Shown: positions 18,236 to 27,896, numbered from the stretch's first letter. The stretch is DNA of 64,000 nt from Akkermansiaceae bacterium (GCA_026421245.1 JAPKDJ010000001.1:110899-174898); one strand, 5' to 3'. The notes: generated by a model not told the origin, from the letters alone. Numbers and translations are program-made.

Positions 18236-20194
18236 TTATTTTTTCAGCTGTGCCTGGAGATCCGCAATGACCTGAGAATCTTCAAGTGTGGTAATGTTTC
18301 CCGACACTTCGCCGGTGGTAATCAATTCCTTCAAAAGGCGACGCATGATTTTACCCGAGCGCGTTTTTGGAAGAACGGGAGTAAAGTAGATCTCGTCCGG
18401 TTTGGCAATTGCTCCAATGACTTTCCCAACATGATTTCTGAGTTCCTTGGCCAGAGCATCAGAAGTTTTCACGCCGCCTTTGACGGTGACAAAGGCGACC
18501 ACGCCTTGTCCCTTGATCTCATGAGGCTTCCCAACGACCGCGGATTCCGCAACAACCTTGTGAGAGACGAGGGCGCTTTCAACTTCGGCTGTGCCGAGAC
18601 GGTGACCTGAGACATTGAGGACGTCATCGAGGCGGCCGACGATCCAGAAGTTGCCCTGCTTGTCAGTACGTGCTCCATCCCCAGCGGTGTACATGCCTTT
18701 GTAGTCGCTCCAGTAGGTTTCGCGGTAGCGCTTTTTGTCTCCGTAGATGGTGCGGAGCATCGCTGGCCAAGGCTTACGAAGAACAAGCTTCCCGCCTTCG
18801 TTAGGGGCACATTCTTCGCCGGTTTCGTCGAGAATGGCGGCATCAACGCCGAAGAAGGGAAGGGTGGCGGTTCCCGGTTTGGTGGGAGTGCATCCTGGAA
18901 GGGGGGAGATCATGATGGCACCAGTCTCGGTTTGCCACCAAGTGTCGACGATCGGGCAGCGGCCGCCACCGATTTTTTCGTGATACCACATCCAGGCTTC
19001 CGGGTTGATGGGCTCGCCCACGGTGCCGAGGAGGCGAAGCGAGGAAAGATCGCGTGATTCAGGGAAGTCGTTTCCAGCCTTAATAAAAGCGCGGATAGCG
19101 GTGGGTGCTGTGTAGAAAATTGTGACGCTGTATTTTTCGACGATGTCCCAGAATCGACCGAAGTCAGGATGGTTGGGAGCGCCTTCATACATGACTTGGG
19201 TCACGCCATTAGCGAGGGGACCGTAGGTGATGTAGGAGTGTCCGGTAATCCAGCCGACATCGGCAGTGCACCAGTAAACATCGTCGTCCTGCATATCGAA
19301 GATGTATTTGCAGGTGGCGTAAGTTCCAGTGAGGTAGCCGCCGCAGGTGTGCAGGATGCCCTTTGGCTTTCCGGTGGAGCCGGAGGTGTAGAGGATGAAA
19401 AGAGGGTGTTCGCTGTCGAAGGCTTTTGCTTCGTGCTTGGAGGAAACCTTGGCAGCTTCCTCGTGCCACCAGACGTCGCGGCCACGCTTCATTTTAACGG
19501 GAGCGCCTTCGGAGCCGATGCGTTGGTGAACGATGACGGTTTCGACCTCTTTGTATTTTTTGAGGGCGTCATCGACGTTCTTTTTGAGAGGAACTACGCC
19601 ACCTCGACGGTATCCACCATCGCTGGTGATTATGGCCTTGGCCTTGCAGTCTTCGAGACGGTCGACGATGGAGTCTGCCGAGAAGCCTCCGAAAATGACG
19701 GAATGAACCGCCCCAATCCGGGCGCAGGCGAGCATGGCAATGACGGCCTCGGGCGTCATTGGCATGTAGATCATAACTCGGTCCTTGGGCTTGATGCCTT
19801 TTGCGATGAGGACATTGGCGAAGTTACAGACTTCACGGTGAAGTTGGCGATAGGTGAGGGTGCGGTTTTCGCCCGGCTCACCTTCCCAGATGATGGCGGC
19901 CTTATTGGCACGGCCATTTTCAAGGTGCTGGTCGACGCAGCTTTCGCAAACGTTGAGCTTCCCTCCGACGAACCACTTGGCGTAGGGCGCTTTCCATTCA
20001 AGAGCTTTGGTCCACTTCTTTTGCCAGACAAGTTCTTTGGCTTCGCGAGACCAGAAAACGCCGGGCTTCTCGATCGACTCCTTGTACATGCGCTTGTATT
20101 GCGCCATGCTTTTGATGCGGGCTTTTTTTGAAAACTCCTTGGAAGGCCTGAAGATGCGATCTTCGCTGAGGTGGCTTTCGATATTCGTGCTCAT
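18236..20194 (-). CDS. acs: Acetyl-CoA synthetase
   Basis: 652 residues, the usual length, adenylate-forming enzyme that makes acetyl-CoA from acetate and ATP via acetyl-AMP. Motifs: the ATP-binding loop [21 protein letters not shown], and the C-terminal catalytic lysine in [11 protein letters not shown], which is the residue controlled by acetylation in other bacteria. The N-terminus carries the typical ACS_N region ([14 protein letters not shown]). Cytoplasmic. Followed by a coiled-coil gene in the same orientation. Confidence 0.97.
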   Translation of the reverse strand: MSTNIESHLSEDRIFRPSKEFSKKARIKSMAQYKRMYKESIEKPGVFWSREAKELVWQKKWTKALEWKAPYAKWFVGGKLNVCESCVDQHLENGRANKAAIIWEGEPGENRTLTYRQLHREVCNFANVLIAKGIKPKDRVMIYMPMTPEAVIAMLACARIGAVHSVIFGGFSADSIVDRLEDCKAKAIITSDGGYRRGGVVPLKKNVDDALKKYKEVETVIVHQRIGSEGAPVKMKRGRDVWWHEEAAKVSSKHEAKAFDSEHPLFILYTSGSTGKPKGILHTCGGYLTGTYATCKYIFDMQDDDVYWCTADVGWITGHSYITYGPLANGVTQVMYEGAPNHPDFGRFWDIVEKYSVTIFYTAPTAIRAFIKAGNDFPESRDLSSLRLLGTVGEPINPEAWMWYHEKIGGGRCPIVDTWWQTETGAIMISPLPGCTPTKPGTATLPFFGVDAAILDETGEECAPNEGGKLVLRKPWPAMLRTIYGDKKRYRETYWSDYKGMYTAGDGARTDKQGNFWIVGRLDDVLNVSGHRLGTAEVESALVSHKVVAESAVVGKPHEIKGQGVVAFVTVKGGVKTSDALAKELRNHVGKVIGAIAKPDEIYFTPVLPKTRSGKIMRRLLKELITTGEVSGNITTLEDSQVIADLQAQLKK

Positions 20195-20281
20195 GAGATT
20201 GTGTTAGGACGCTAACAAGTCATGCGCTGTCCCGACAATTCCCGAATCGCAGAATTAGCACAGATTTTCTAATTTTGATGA

Positions 20282-21016
20282 CTATTTCCGGTCTCCCGAT
20301 TTTTTACAGGAAAGGGCCATGAGGGCATCGCGCTCTGATTTTTCCAAGAAGCGCCACTTGCCGGGCTTGAGCTTGTTAAGGGTCAAGTCACCGATGCGGA
20401 TACGGACGAGGCGTTTGACGCGATGGCCGACGGCCTGAATCATGTAGCGGATTTGGCGTTTGAGGCCGGTATTAAGAATCATTTCCATCCGACGGGAGGA
20501 GAGGCGTTTGACCGAGACGGCGCGGGCCTTTCCGACTTCGGTAAAGACTCCTTTCTCAAGCTGGGAGAGAATGGAGTTTTCGAAGGCGTTCTCGGTCGTG
20601 ACCTGATAAAGTTTTTGGACCCGATGGCTGGGATGGGTAAGGGCCTGGCTCAGTTCGCCGTCGTTGCTGAGAATGAGGAGACCTTCGGAATCGAGGTCAA
20701 GTCGTCCCACGTGGGCGAGATGGTGGAGTCGCGGAGGGAGAAGTTCGTAGATCGTGGCGCGATTGTTTTCGTCGCTACGGGTACAGACGAGGCCAGGTGG
20801 TTTGTGGAGGACGATGGACTGGATCTCGAGGGGCTCGATTCGTTTCCCCTGAGCGCGGATGAAATCTCCTGGCTGCACCCGGTAGCCGGGACTAAGGCAG
20901 GGCTCGCCATTGACGACGACTTCGCCCTTCAGGACAAGTGCATCGCAGGAACGACGGGATCCGACTCCCGAGGAGGCGAGGTATTTATTGAGGCGGATGC
21001 CTTCGGGCGCTTTCAT
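20282..21016 (-). CDS. rRNA pseudouridine synthase (RsuA/RluB/RluF family)
   Basis: 244 residues. An S4 RNA-binding domain opens the protein (IRLNKYLASSGVGSRRSCDA), followed by the catalytic domain with HVGRLDLDSEGLLILSNDG, where the aspartate of GRLD is the nucleophile, and the RQIRYMIQAVGHRVKRLVR motif. Family members make one uridine-to-pseudouridine change in 16S or 23S rRNA; which site is not clear. The start codon lies only a few bases after the terminator of the small basic protein, and no good ribosome binding site is visible. Confidence 0.9.
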   Translation of the reverse strand: MKAPEGIRLNKYLASSGVGSRRSCDALVLKGEVVVNGEPCLSPGYRVQPGDFIRAQGKRIEPLEIQSIVLHKPPGLVCTRSDENNRATIYELLPPRLHHLAHVGRLDLDSEGLLILSNDGELSQALTHPSHRVQKLYQVTTENAFENSILSQLEKGVFTEVGKARAVSVKRLSSRRMEMILNTGLKRQIRYMIQAVGHRVKRLVRIRIGDLTLNKLKPGKWRFLEKSERDALMALSCKKSGDRK

Positions 21017-21018
21017 GA

Positions 21019-21051
21019 GAAAAAAAAAGACGGAGCCAAGGAAATGGCCCC
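21019..21051 (-). terminator. Intrinsic terminator of the small basic protein gene
   Basis: On the minus strand GGGGCCA and TGGCTCC (one G-T pair) form a seven-pair stem around a six-base loop, followed by a short linker and a run of eight T. It lies 38 bases beyond the stop codon at 21089 and directly in front of the pseudouridine synthase start, so it separates these two genes. Confidence 0.75.
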
Positions 21052-21088
21052 GCCGGAAAATTTGACTGAGAAATTCAGCAGGTGGGGA

Positions 21089-21244
21089 TTAACCCTCGGC
21101 TTTGGTCTTCGGGAGGCCAATGGCGCTCTGACCATCTTTCCATTCGCCACGCTCTTTCATGAGTTTGACTCGCTCGAAGCGCTTCATTACAGAGCGTTTA
21201 CCAGTTGCGCCGCCTTTACGTTTGAGAGAGTTGTGCTTGGACAT
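21089..21244 (-). CDS. Small basic protein, Chlamydiae/Verrucomicrobia type
   Basis: A 51-residue gene, starting MSKHNSLKRKGGATGKRSVM and ending IGLPKTKAEG. The central KRFERVKLMKERGEWKDGQ pattern is the hallmark of the small basic protein family described for Chlamydiae and Verrucomicrobia (TIGR04137, recalled from memory). It is very lysine/arginine-rich and sized like a ribosomal protein; a ribosome-associated role has been suggested, but function is not established. It has its own intrinsic terminator, consistent with a highly expressed single-gene unit. It is strong evidence for the taxonomic placement. Confidence 0.88.
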   Translation of the reverse strand: MSKHNSLKRKGGATGKRSVMKRFERVKLMKERGEWKDGQSAIGLPKTKAEG

Positions 21245-21433
21245 AAGATCAGGAATGGGTTGAGGGCGCGGAAGCTAGGAAGGACCCATGGCTTTGGCAA
21301 GGATGAAGTTCGAGTTAATTTCACAAGTCGCCGGGACATAATCGGATTTCTGGGGCCGATGATTGCCGCTTGGATATTCTAGCGGATCGTTTGCGTATTC
21401 CCTTCTTCTGAAGGAGTGCTTTAATGCGACGTT

Positions 21434-21453
21434 TCATATCCCCTTGGATATGA
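21434..21453. terminator. Perfect 8-bp hairpin after the helicase stop
   Basis: TCATATCC and GGATATGA flank a four-base loop just after the DEAD-box helicase stop codon (minus strand). There is no T-run, so this may be a transcript-stabilising 3' hairpin and not a classical terminator. The rest of the 21245-21458 gap holds the upstream region of the small basic protein gene and nothing else recognisable. Confidence 0.4.
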
Positions 21454-21458
21454 TGGTT

Positions 21459-22808
21459 TTAGCGGGTGCGCCGGCGACGACCGCCTCCGGCAACGCGGCC
21501 TCTTTCCTGGCGTTGGCCACCGCCCCCACCTTGTCCCAGGCCCTGGCGACCACGTCCTCCTCCTCCTCCTCCGCCACCGCGTCGGCCTCCGCCTTTATTG
21601 CCTCCGTTGTCGCGAGTGGACTCGGATGACTTAATGCCGCGGGCGTGCAGGGATGCGAGTTCTTCGTGATGGTAGGGGTGGTCGAAATCGACGGGGATTT
21701 TCTGTTTGATGAGCTTTTCAACATCCATGAAGAACTCGTGTTCTTCGGGCGAGCAGTATGACACGGCGTGGCCGGTGGCTCCGGCGCGGCCGGTGCGGCC
21801 AATGCGGTGGACGTAGGCCTCGGCCTCGTTGGGGATGTCGATATTGACGATAAGGGTGACGTTTTTGACATCCACTCCACGGGCTGCGACATCGGTTGCG
21901 ACAAGAATGGGAAGAGCTCCTTTTTTGAATTTCTCGAGGGTGCGCTCCCGTTGGGGCTGAGATCGGTTGCCGTGGATCGCTTCGGCTTCGAAGCCGTGTG
22001 AATTGATGGACTTGCAGAGCTTGTTCGCGCCGTGTTTGGTGCGGGAGAAGATGATAGTGAGGCCGTTCCCTTGTTGATCTTTCAGATGTTGAAAAAGAAG
22101 ATCTTTTTTAGATTCCTTATCGATGAAGCAGACCGTTTGATCGACTTTTTCGGCGGTGGTTTGCTTGGGTTCGATTGAGACGGATGTGGGATCAATGAGG
22201 ATATTGTGGGCAAGGTCTTTGATGGCGGGAGCGAGAGTGGCCGAGAAGAAGAGGGACTGCCTTTTGCGAGGAAGGGCAGCGACGATTTTTTTGACATCAC
22301 GGAGGAAGCCCATGTCGAGCATGCGATCAACTTCGTCGAGGACAAAATATTCGACACCGGAGAGATCGACGTCGCCTTCATTCATATGATCCAGAAGTCG
22401 TCCGGGACAGGCCACAAGAACATCGACTCCATTCTTCATGGCTCGGATTTGAGGGTTTTTACCTACTCCGCCGAAGATGAGGGTTTTGCTGAAGCGGAGA
22501 TGTCGACCATAGGTTTCGAAGCTCTGCGAAATTTGGCTGGCAAGTTCCCGGGTGGGAGTGAGGACAAGGACCTTCGCTGTCCTCCGGTTGGGGCGCCGGG
22601 GAGCGTTGTGGAGCGCGTCAAGAATGGGCAGGGTAAAGGCAGCAGTCTTACCGGTTCCGGTCTGAGCGATGCCAATGAGGTCTCTTCCCTGGAGCAGGAT
22701 CGGAATCGATTGGGCCTGAATAGGGGTTGGAGTGGTGTAATTTTGCTCGGCGAGAGCACGCTTGATGGGAGCAGCCAAGGCCAGCTCCTCAAATGAGGTT
22801 GGTGTCAT
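21459..22808 (-). CDS. rhlE: DEAD-box RNA helicase, RhlE type
   Basis: 449 residues from ATG at 22806-22808 (MTPTSFEELALAAPIKRALA, the usual start of the Q-motif region). An in-frame start 55 codons earlier adds unrelated sequence. Motifs: AQTGTGKTAAF (I), TPTRELASQI (Ia), LDEVDRMLDMGF (II, DEVD instead of DEAD), FFSATL (III, SAT), ARGVDVKNV and HRIGRTGRAG (VI). The last about 50 residues are a Gly/Arg-rich tail, as in RNA-chaperoning helicases that act in ribosome assembly or cold shock. Subfamily is by resemblance. Confidence 0.87.
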   Translation of the reverse strand: MTPTSFEELALAAPIKRALAEQNYTTPTPIQAQSIPILLQGRDLIGIAQTGTGKTAAFTLPILDALHNAPRRPNRRTAKVLVLTPTRELASQISQSFETYGRHLRFSKTLIFGGVGKNPQIRAMKNGVDVLVACPGRLLDHMNEGDVDLSGVEYFVLDEVDRMLDMGFLRDVKKIVAALPRKRQSLFFSATLAPAIKDLAHNILIDPTSVSIEPKQTTAEKVDQTVCFIDKESKKDLLFQHLKDQQGNGLTIIFSRTKHGANKLCKSINSHGFEAEAIHGNRSQPQRERTLEKFKKGALPILVATDVAARGVDVKNVTLIVNIDIPNEAEAYVHRIGRTGRAGATGHAVSYCSPEEHEFFMDVEKLIKQKIPVDFDHPYHHEELASLHARGIKSSESTRDNGGNKGGGRRGGGGGGGGRGRQGLGQGGGGGQRQERGRVAGGGRRRRTR

Positions 22809-22986
22809 ATTATATTGAAAGACCGGATGGCGAAAAAAGGGCCGCCCGGTGGGGCTCGACGAGGTATTTTTAAAACCCCGGAACCAGTCTATCATCGACT
22901 TAGATTGGAAAGGGGGAGAGGGACATTCCCTCCGAAGTTGGGGGACCCATATAGGAGAATTTGAAGATATCAAGGCTTATGATGAT

Positions 22987-23387
22987 TTATAGCTCGTCGC
23001 TTTCATCAGGAGCCTCGATGAGAGGGCCTGTGATGGGGAACATTGTTTTGACTTCAGGTGTGGAGGTGGCGGTGATGGTGTCCCCATCGGCTTCAATGGC
23101 ACGTTTGACGATGGGAAATCTCAGGCCTGTGCCTTTCGCTTGGGTCTGTAAGTGGTTTTTAACCCGGTAGAATCGTTTGCAAATAAAGGGGAGATCACTG
23201 CGGGGAATTCCAATGCCATTGTCAGAAACTCGGGATCGTGAAGTTTTTTTTGTTTTGTTCTCCATTAATGCGGAAGGCCGGGAAGCATGAGGTCCAGAAT
23301 GACAAAATCGGGCTGGTCCTAGAGGATCCGTTCAAGTCCCTCGTGGACCATGTCCACGGTGTAGCCGTCCTGTTTCATCAAACTCTA
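22987..23387 (-). pseudogene. Decayed two-component system (response regulator plus kinase fragments)
   Basis: On the minus strand, 23378 back to about 23268 reads MKQDGYTVDMVHEGLERIL, a stop, then DQPDFVILDLMLPGLPH: a receiver domain including the phospho-acceptor aspartate of ILDLMLPG, broken by a TAG. Immediately after comes a frame (23265-22987) with SDNGIGIPRSDLPFICKRFY and GTGLRFPIVKRAIEADGD, the N, F and G boxes of a histidine-kinase ATPase domain. The output domain of the regulator and the sensor part of the kinase are missing, as if the middle of an adjacent regulator-kinase pair was deleted. PhoB/PhoR-like organisation is inferred. Confidence 0.7.
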
Positions 23388-23504
23388 GTGTGACGTTTCC
23401 GTCACATTTTGTTCAGCCGTAGGTTATGATTCCGACTCTTGGGATACAATAATCCCGTTTTCTTCCGTGTAAAGTTTCACGAGTACGCCATATATTACTT
23501 CAAG

Positions 23505-24824
23505 ATGAGCGCAGCCGCAGATCAAAAGAAAGACACCCGAGCGGGGAATTACTTTATCTCCAATTATCCTCCATTTTCCTTTTGGTCGGATGACCAGAAC
23601 AAGCAGGTTGAGGAAATCTACAATCAACCGTCCAAGGAAGGCGTCCCACTGGGGCTATATCATCACATTCCGTTTTGCCGGAAGCGGTGTCATTTTTGTT
23701 ACTTCAGAGTCTATACGGACAAAAGTGCCGACGACATCAAGAACTATCTGGATTCGACGGTGAATGAACTCGAGATGATGGCGCGCAAGCCCCTGATCGA
23801 GGGAAGAAAGCCTCATTTTGTATACTTTGGTGGAGGCACGCCTTCGTATCTTTCCGCTAAGCAGCTGGCTCACCTGACAGATCGAATGAAGGCCATTCTT
23901 CCTTGGGATGCCGCTGAAGAGGTGGCCTTTGAATGTGAGCCGGGAACTTTGAATCCGGGAAAGCTTTCCGCGATCAAGGACATCGGGGTGACCCGTTTGA
24001 GTTTGGGAATTGAAAACTTTGATGACCATATTCTGGAAATCAACGGTCGGGCTCACCGGTCGAAGGAAGTGGGACAGGCCTACGAGCGAGCGCTGGCGGA
24101 GAATTTTGATCAGATCAACATCGATCTGATCGCGGGAATGATCGAGGAAACCGAGGAGAACTGGCAGCGCAACATTGAAAAGACCATCGAGTTGGCTCCA
24201 GACAGTGTCACGATCTACCAAATGGAGATTCCCTACAATACGACGATTTATCGCGAAATGAAGGATACCGGAAAGTTGATTGCTCCGGTGGCCGACTGGC
24301 AGACGAAGCGGCGTTGGGTGAAGGAAGCATTTGCTGCACTTGAGAGTGCGGGCTACACCGTGGGTTCAGGTTACACGGCGGTGAAAGATCCGGAGAAAGC
24401 AAAGTTCATCTACCGTGACTCTCTCTGGGGAGGCGCAGATTTGCTCGGCCTCGGGGTTGCCTCATTTTCCCATGCGGCGGGAGTTCATTACCAAAATCTG
24501 ACAGAAATCGATGATTACACGAAAGCGATTGAGGTCGGAGAAATGCCGACGAAGCGCAGTTTTCGAACGACCGAGGAGCACCGTATGATCCGTGAGTTTA
24601 TCTTACGGATGAAGCTGGGCCACGTTGATGCCGGACATTTTGATTCGAAGTATGGTGTTGATGTTTTAGCACGTTGGGAAAATGAACTGGGAGAGCTTTC
24701 CGAAGAAGGGCTTTTAAAAGTCGAAGGCAAGAAAATCGTGTTGGAGCGGGATGGGTTACTCTGTGTGGATAATATCCTTCACGACTTTTTTCTCCCCGAG
24801 CATCGCACGAATCAGTTGGTTTAA
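23505..24824 (+). CDS. HemN-like radical SAM protein
   Basis: 439 residues from the ATG at 23505 (MSAAADQKKDTRAGNYFISN); 22 more in-frame codons upstream look non-coding. The cluster motif is YHHIPFCRKRCHFCYF, CX3CX2C, with the aromatic after the last cysteine typical of the HemN family. VYFGGGTPSYLS and LSLGIENFDDHIL also match coproporphyrinogen oxidase-like proteins. A C-terminal HemN_C-like domain follows (RMIREFILRMKLGHVDAGHF). It is unlikely to be the heme-pathway enzyme given its neighbours; HemN-like proteins also include methyltransferases and cyclopropanases. First gene of a five-gene operon. Confidence 0.8.
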   Translation: MSAAADQKKDTRAGNYFISNYPPFSFWSDDQNKQVEEIYNQPSKEGVPLGLYHHIPFCRKRCHFCYFRVYTDKSADDIKNYLDSTVNELEMMARKPLIEGRKPHFVYFGGGTPSYLSAKQLAHLTDRMKAILPWDAAEEVAFECEPGTLNPGKLSAIKDIGVTRLSLGIENFDDHILEINGRAHRSKEVGQAYERALAENFDQINIDLIAGMIEETEENWQRNIEKTIELAPDSVTIYQMEIPYNTTIYREMKDTGKLIAPVADWQTKRRWVKEAFAALESAGYTVGSGYTAVKDPEKAKFIYRDSLWGGADLLGLGVASFSHAAGVHYQNLTEIDDYTKAIEVGEMPTKRSFRTTEEHRMIREFILRMKLGHVDAGHFDSKYGVDVLARWENELGELSEEGLLKVEGKKIVLERDGLLCVDNILHDFFLPEHRTNQLV

Positions 24825-24827
24825 CTC

Positions 24828-25355
24828 ATGGAGAGGACCCTCGAGATTCAGGACCTTTTGGCCTGCGAGAATCTGCGCGACCTGCAGTTCAACTGGGTGG
24901 ACCCTGAAGAGGTGGAAGATCCCTACCGGGAGCTTCTGTGTCACCAGCGCGACATGACCTCAACGCTGGCCCGCTTTCATGGAGGGAAAGTGAGCCTGAA
25001 GGTTTTTCAGGAGCCCTCGGATCGGGAATGCTACGTGCGAGAAGTGCTTTTGAAAGTTGACGACAAGCCAGTGGAGTATGGTCTGATCCGGATATTTTTA
25101 GAAAACTTTCCTGAAGAATTGAGGACGGAGATTATCGGAGGGGGGAAGCCTTTGGGGGCCATCTTGAACGACAGCGGGCTTCGGTATTTGAGCGAGCCTG
25201 GCGGTTTCCTGAAAATCCCGGGAGAAACCTTTGATCCTGATTTTTTCCCAGCTGCTGGTAGTAAATTTCTCTTTGGGCGTTACAATTCACTTCTGAGTGA
25301 GGATCGCAAAGTTCTCGCCCGAATCATTGAAATCCTACCCAGAGAAAAATCATGA
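24828..25355 (+). CDS. DUF98 chorismate lyase-like protein
   Basis: 175 residues, three bases after the radical SAM gene and overlapping the next gene by four. Phrases such as CHQRDMTSTLARFHGGKVSL, CYVREVLLKVDDKPVEYGLI and GGGKPLGAIL resemble the DUF98/UbiC-like fold exemplified by mycobacterial Rv2949c, which releases pyruvate from chorismate to give 4-hydroxybenzoate. Key positions by analogy are the arginine of CYVREV and the glycine/leucine of GKPLGAIL. Activity is inferred; the neighbouring flavoenzyme and thioesterase fit processing of an aromatic acid. Confidence 0.6.
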   Translation: MERTLEIQDLLACENLRDLQFNWVDPEEVEDPYRELLCHQRDMTSTLARFHGGKVSLKVFQEPSDRECYVREVLLKVDDKPVEYGLIRIFLENFPEELRTEIIGGGKPLGAILNDSGLRYLSEPGGFLKIPGETFDPDFFPAAGSKFLFGRYNSLLSEDRKVLARIIEILPREKS

Positions 25356-26629
25356 TCTCAAATCCATCATATGACTGTGACGTCCTCATCATCGGAGCCG
25401 GTCCGGCAGGGACAACGGCCGCGACCATTCTTGCGGAAGAGAAAGGAAGAAAGGTGATCGTATTGGAGAAGGAACATTTTCCGCGTTATCACGTCGGTGA
25501 GTCGCTCATTCCCCACTGCTGGGATACCCTCGATCGGTTGGGGATGACGGGCCGACTTGAAGCCAAGGGGTTTCAGTCCAAGCAGAGTGTTCAGTTTGTG
25601 AGCCCGGATGGCGAGCTGTCGACGCCGTTTTATTTTTCTAAGCATACCACTCACCCCCGTGCACGGACCTGGCAGGTGGATCGAGAAACCTTCGACACCA
25701 TGATGATGGAGCGGGCCCGGGAAGCGGGTGCCGAAGTGCGCGAGGGTATTAAGGTTCTCGATTTTTTAGAAGTGGACGGGACGATCGAGGGTGTGATTGC
25801 TGAAGATGAAACGGGCCAAAAATTTGAGTTACGAGCTCCAATCACGATGGATGCTTCAGGACGTGATGCTCTTTTTCAACGGAAGAAAAAATGGCGGAAA
25901 CGAGATCCTAAATTGAATAAGATCGCAATCTGGACACTCTATAAAGGCGCTAAACGTGATGCTGGGGTTGATGAAGGAGCCACCACGATCGCCTACGTGA
26001 AGGGAAAGGGATGGTTTTGGAATATTCCGCTTAAGGACGATATCGTGAGCACCGGAATCGTCGCGGAACGAGATTATTTGTATCGCGATGGGCGTGACCC
26101 TGCGGCGATCTATGAGCGCGAGATCAAGGAAAATAAATGGATCGAAGAGCACCTTTCCGAAGGGGAGCAATTTGGCGAGTATTGGGTAACCGGTGAGTAT
26201 TCCTATCGCGCCGAGCATTGCGCAACTGATGGGCTTGTTCTCATTGGCGATGCCTTTGCTTTTCTGGATCCGGTCTTTTCCTCCGGAGTTTATTTGGCCC
26301 TGACCACGGGCTCCATGGGAGCGGATGCCGTCGAGAAGGCTCTTGTGGAGGGGGACTTCAGTGGTGAACAATTCAGTGATTACGGAAAGCGCGTGTGTCA
26401 GGGGATTGAGTGGATGCGTAAACTTATTTATGCTTTTTACGACGATGACTTCAGCTTTGGAGATGTCGTGGACAAATATGCCGAGGTTCGCCGTGATTTG
26501 ACGGATTGTTTGATTGGGGACTTGATGGACAAGAATTACACCAAGCTATTTGAGAGAGTTGCTGAGTTCGCAGAACTTCCGTCCGAACTGCCTCACGGTA
26601 AGACCTTGCAAAGCGGAGCCCCTGTTTAA
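25352..26629 (+). CDS. Flavin-dependent halogenase-like oxidoreductase
   Basis: 425 residues. The FAD-binding motif is IIGAGPAGTTAATI near residues 13-26, followed by EKEHFPRYHVGESLIP. The halogenase signature W-x-W-x-I-P is present as GWFWNIPL, and a lysine (K77, in GFQSKQSVQFVS) occupies the place of the catalytic lysine of FADH2-dependent halogenases. LIGDAFAFLDPVFSSGVYLA is the second FAD motif. These suit halogenation of a phenol or pyrrole, perhaps bound to a carrier; geranylgeranyl reductase-like or other reductase roles remain possible. It overlaps the preceding gene by four bases. Confidence 0.7.
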   Translation: MISNPSYDCDVLIIGAGPAGTTAATILAEEKGRKVIVLEKEHFPRYHVGESLIPHCWDTLDRLGMTGRLEAKGFQSKQSVQFVSPDGELSTPFYFSKHTTHPRARTWQVDRETFDTMMMERAREAGAEVREGIKVLDFLEVDGTIEGVIAEDETGQKFELRAPITMDASGRDALFQRKKKWRKRDPKLNKIAIWTLYKGAKRDAGVDEGATTIAYVKGKGWFWNIPLKDDIVSTGIVAERDYLYRDGRDPAAIYEREIKENKWIEEHLSEGEQFGEYWVTGEYSYRAEHCATDGLVLIGDAFAFLDPVFSSGVYLALTTGSMGADAVEKALVEGDFSGEQFSDYGKRVCQGIEWMRKLIYAFYDDDFSFGDVVDKYAEVRRDLTDCLIGDLMDKNYTKLFERVAEFAELPSELPHGKTLQSGAPV

Positions 26630-26630
26630 T

Positions 26631-27896
26631 TTGAAGATTACTATCCTCACGGCAGGAACTGGCAGCTATTACTGCGGGGCCTGCATGCGCGACAACGCAC
26701 TGGCCAAGGAGCTGATTGCGAGGGGGCATGAAACTCATTTGGTCCCGATGTATCTTCCACTTCAGCTTGATGAAAAGAGAGTCGATGAAGCGACGCCTGT
26801 CTTCTTTGGCGGCATCAACGTCTTCCTTCAGCAAAAGTACCGGATTTTTCGAATGTTGCCGCGCTGGATGGATCGTCTTTTCAATGGGAAAGGGCTTTTG
26901 AAAGCGGTCGCGAAGCGCAGTCACCTGACCTCGGCGAAGGAGCAAGGCGAGATGACTTGTTCAATGTTGCGGTTGGAGGAGAGCAACCTTGGGAAAGAAG
27001 TTGATAAGTTGGCCGAGTGGTTGGAGCGGGACGGCAAGCCTGAAGTGGTGGTGCTTTCTAATGCACTCCTTGCGGGATTGATTCGTGAGCTTAAAAAACG
27101 GTTGGAAGTCCCTGTGGTTTGTACATTTCAGGGCGAGGATTCTTTTCTCGATGGTTTGCCGGATCCGTGGAGAGGTGAAGCCTGGAAGGAAATGGCGATG
27201 AGGGTTGCGGATGCCGATGCCCTAGTTTCTCCGAGTTCCTACTATGCGACAGTGATGGAAGAGAGACTTGGGTTGGAGACGGGCGCCATAGATGTTATTC
27301 CTAATGGAATTGATCTGGCGGGATACGAGATGAACAAGGGTGGTGAGAAGATTGGGTATCTGGCAAGAATGTGTCATGCCAAAGGTCTGGGGCTCCTGGT
27401 TGACGCTTTTATTCACTTGAATGACCCGTTGTTGAGGCTTGCGGTCGCCGGAACGATGGGGGGTGGAGACGATGTCTATGTGGCCGCACTTCAAAAAAAA
27501 CTTAAGAAAGCCGGTCTTCAAGATTGTGTCGAATGGCTGCCGGATTTGGATCGCGAAGAGAAGTTAGATTTTCTACAGAGTTTGTCGGTTTTTTCAGTGC
27601 CTGTCACCTATCCTGAGGCATTTGGGCTTTATCTGGTGGAAGCAATGGCTTGTGGTGTTCCGGTAGTGATGCCCAATGCTTCTGCTTTCCCTGAGATTTT
27701 GGAAGAGGCAGGATGTGGAATTCTGGTCGAGCCGAACTCCTCCAAGGACCTGGCGAGGGGCATTCGAGAGATGCTGGAAAATCCGGATCGAAAGGCGATG
27801 GGAGAAAAGGGTCGGCGAGCGGTCGAAGATCGCTATCATGCTGGGGCAATGGCATCTGAGTTTGAAAAGGTTTTTGGGAAGGTGGTGTCAAAATGA
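26631..27896 (+). CDS. Glycosyltransferase family 4
   Basis: 421 residues starting with TTG one base after the halogenase-like gene stop: LKITILTAGTGSYYCGACMR follows at once, which is the family N-terminus. An upstream in-frame ATG-like extension is not credible because it lies inside the previous gene. The C-terminal Rossmann domain has VIPNGID, YPEAFGLYLVEAMACGVPVV and a glutamate doublet typical of GT-B enzymes that transfer sugar from nucleotide-sugar donors. The N-terminal cysteine pair in YYCGACM is shared with a planctomycete/verrucomicrobial subfamily I recall. Acceptor unknown. Confidence 0.8.
   Translation: MKITILTAGTGSYYCGACMRDNALAKELIARGHETHLVPMYLPLQLDEKRVDEATPVFFGGINVFLQQKYRIFRMLPRWMDRLFNGKGLLKAVAKRSHLTSAKEQGEMTCSMLRLEESNLGKEVDKLAEWLERDGKPEVVVLSNALLAGLIRELKKRLEVPVVCTFQGEDSFLDGLPDPWRGEAWKEMAMRVADADALVSPSSYYATVMEERLGLETGAIDVIPNGIDLAGYEMNKGGEKIGYLARMCHAKGLGLLVDAFIHLNDPLLRLAVAGTMGGGDDVYVAALQKKLKKAGLQDCVEWLPDLDREEKLDFLQSLSVFSVPVTYPEAFGLYLVEAMACGVPVVMPNASAFPEILEEAGCGILVEPNSSKDLARGIREMLENPDRKAMGEKGRRAVEDRYHAGAMASEFEKVFGKVVSK

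Noticed and set aside
21466..21669. Proline/arginine-rich plus-strand frame
   Set aside because: It is the mirror of the Gly/Arg-rich tail of the DEAD-box helicase.
22809..22973. 55-residue N-terminal extension of the DEAD-box helicase
   Set aside because: Composition is unlike the protein, and the Q-motif region starts normally at the ATG at 22808.
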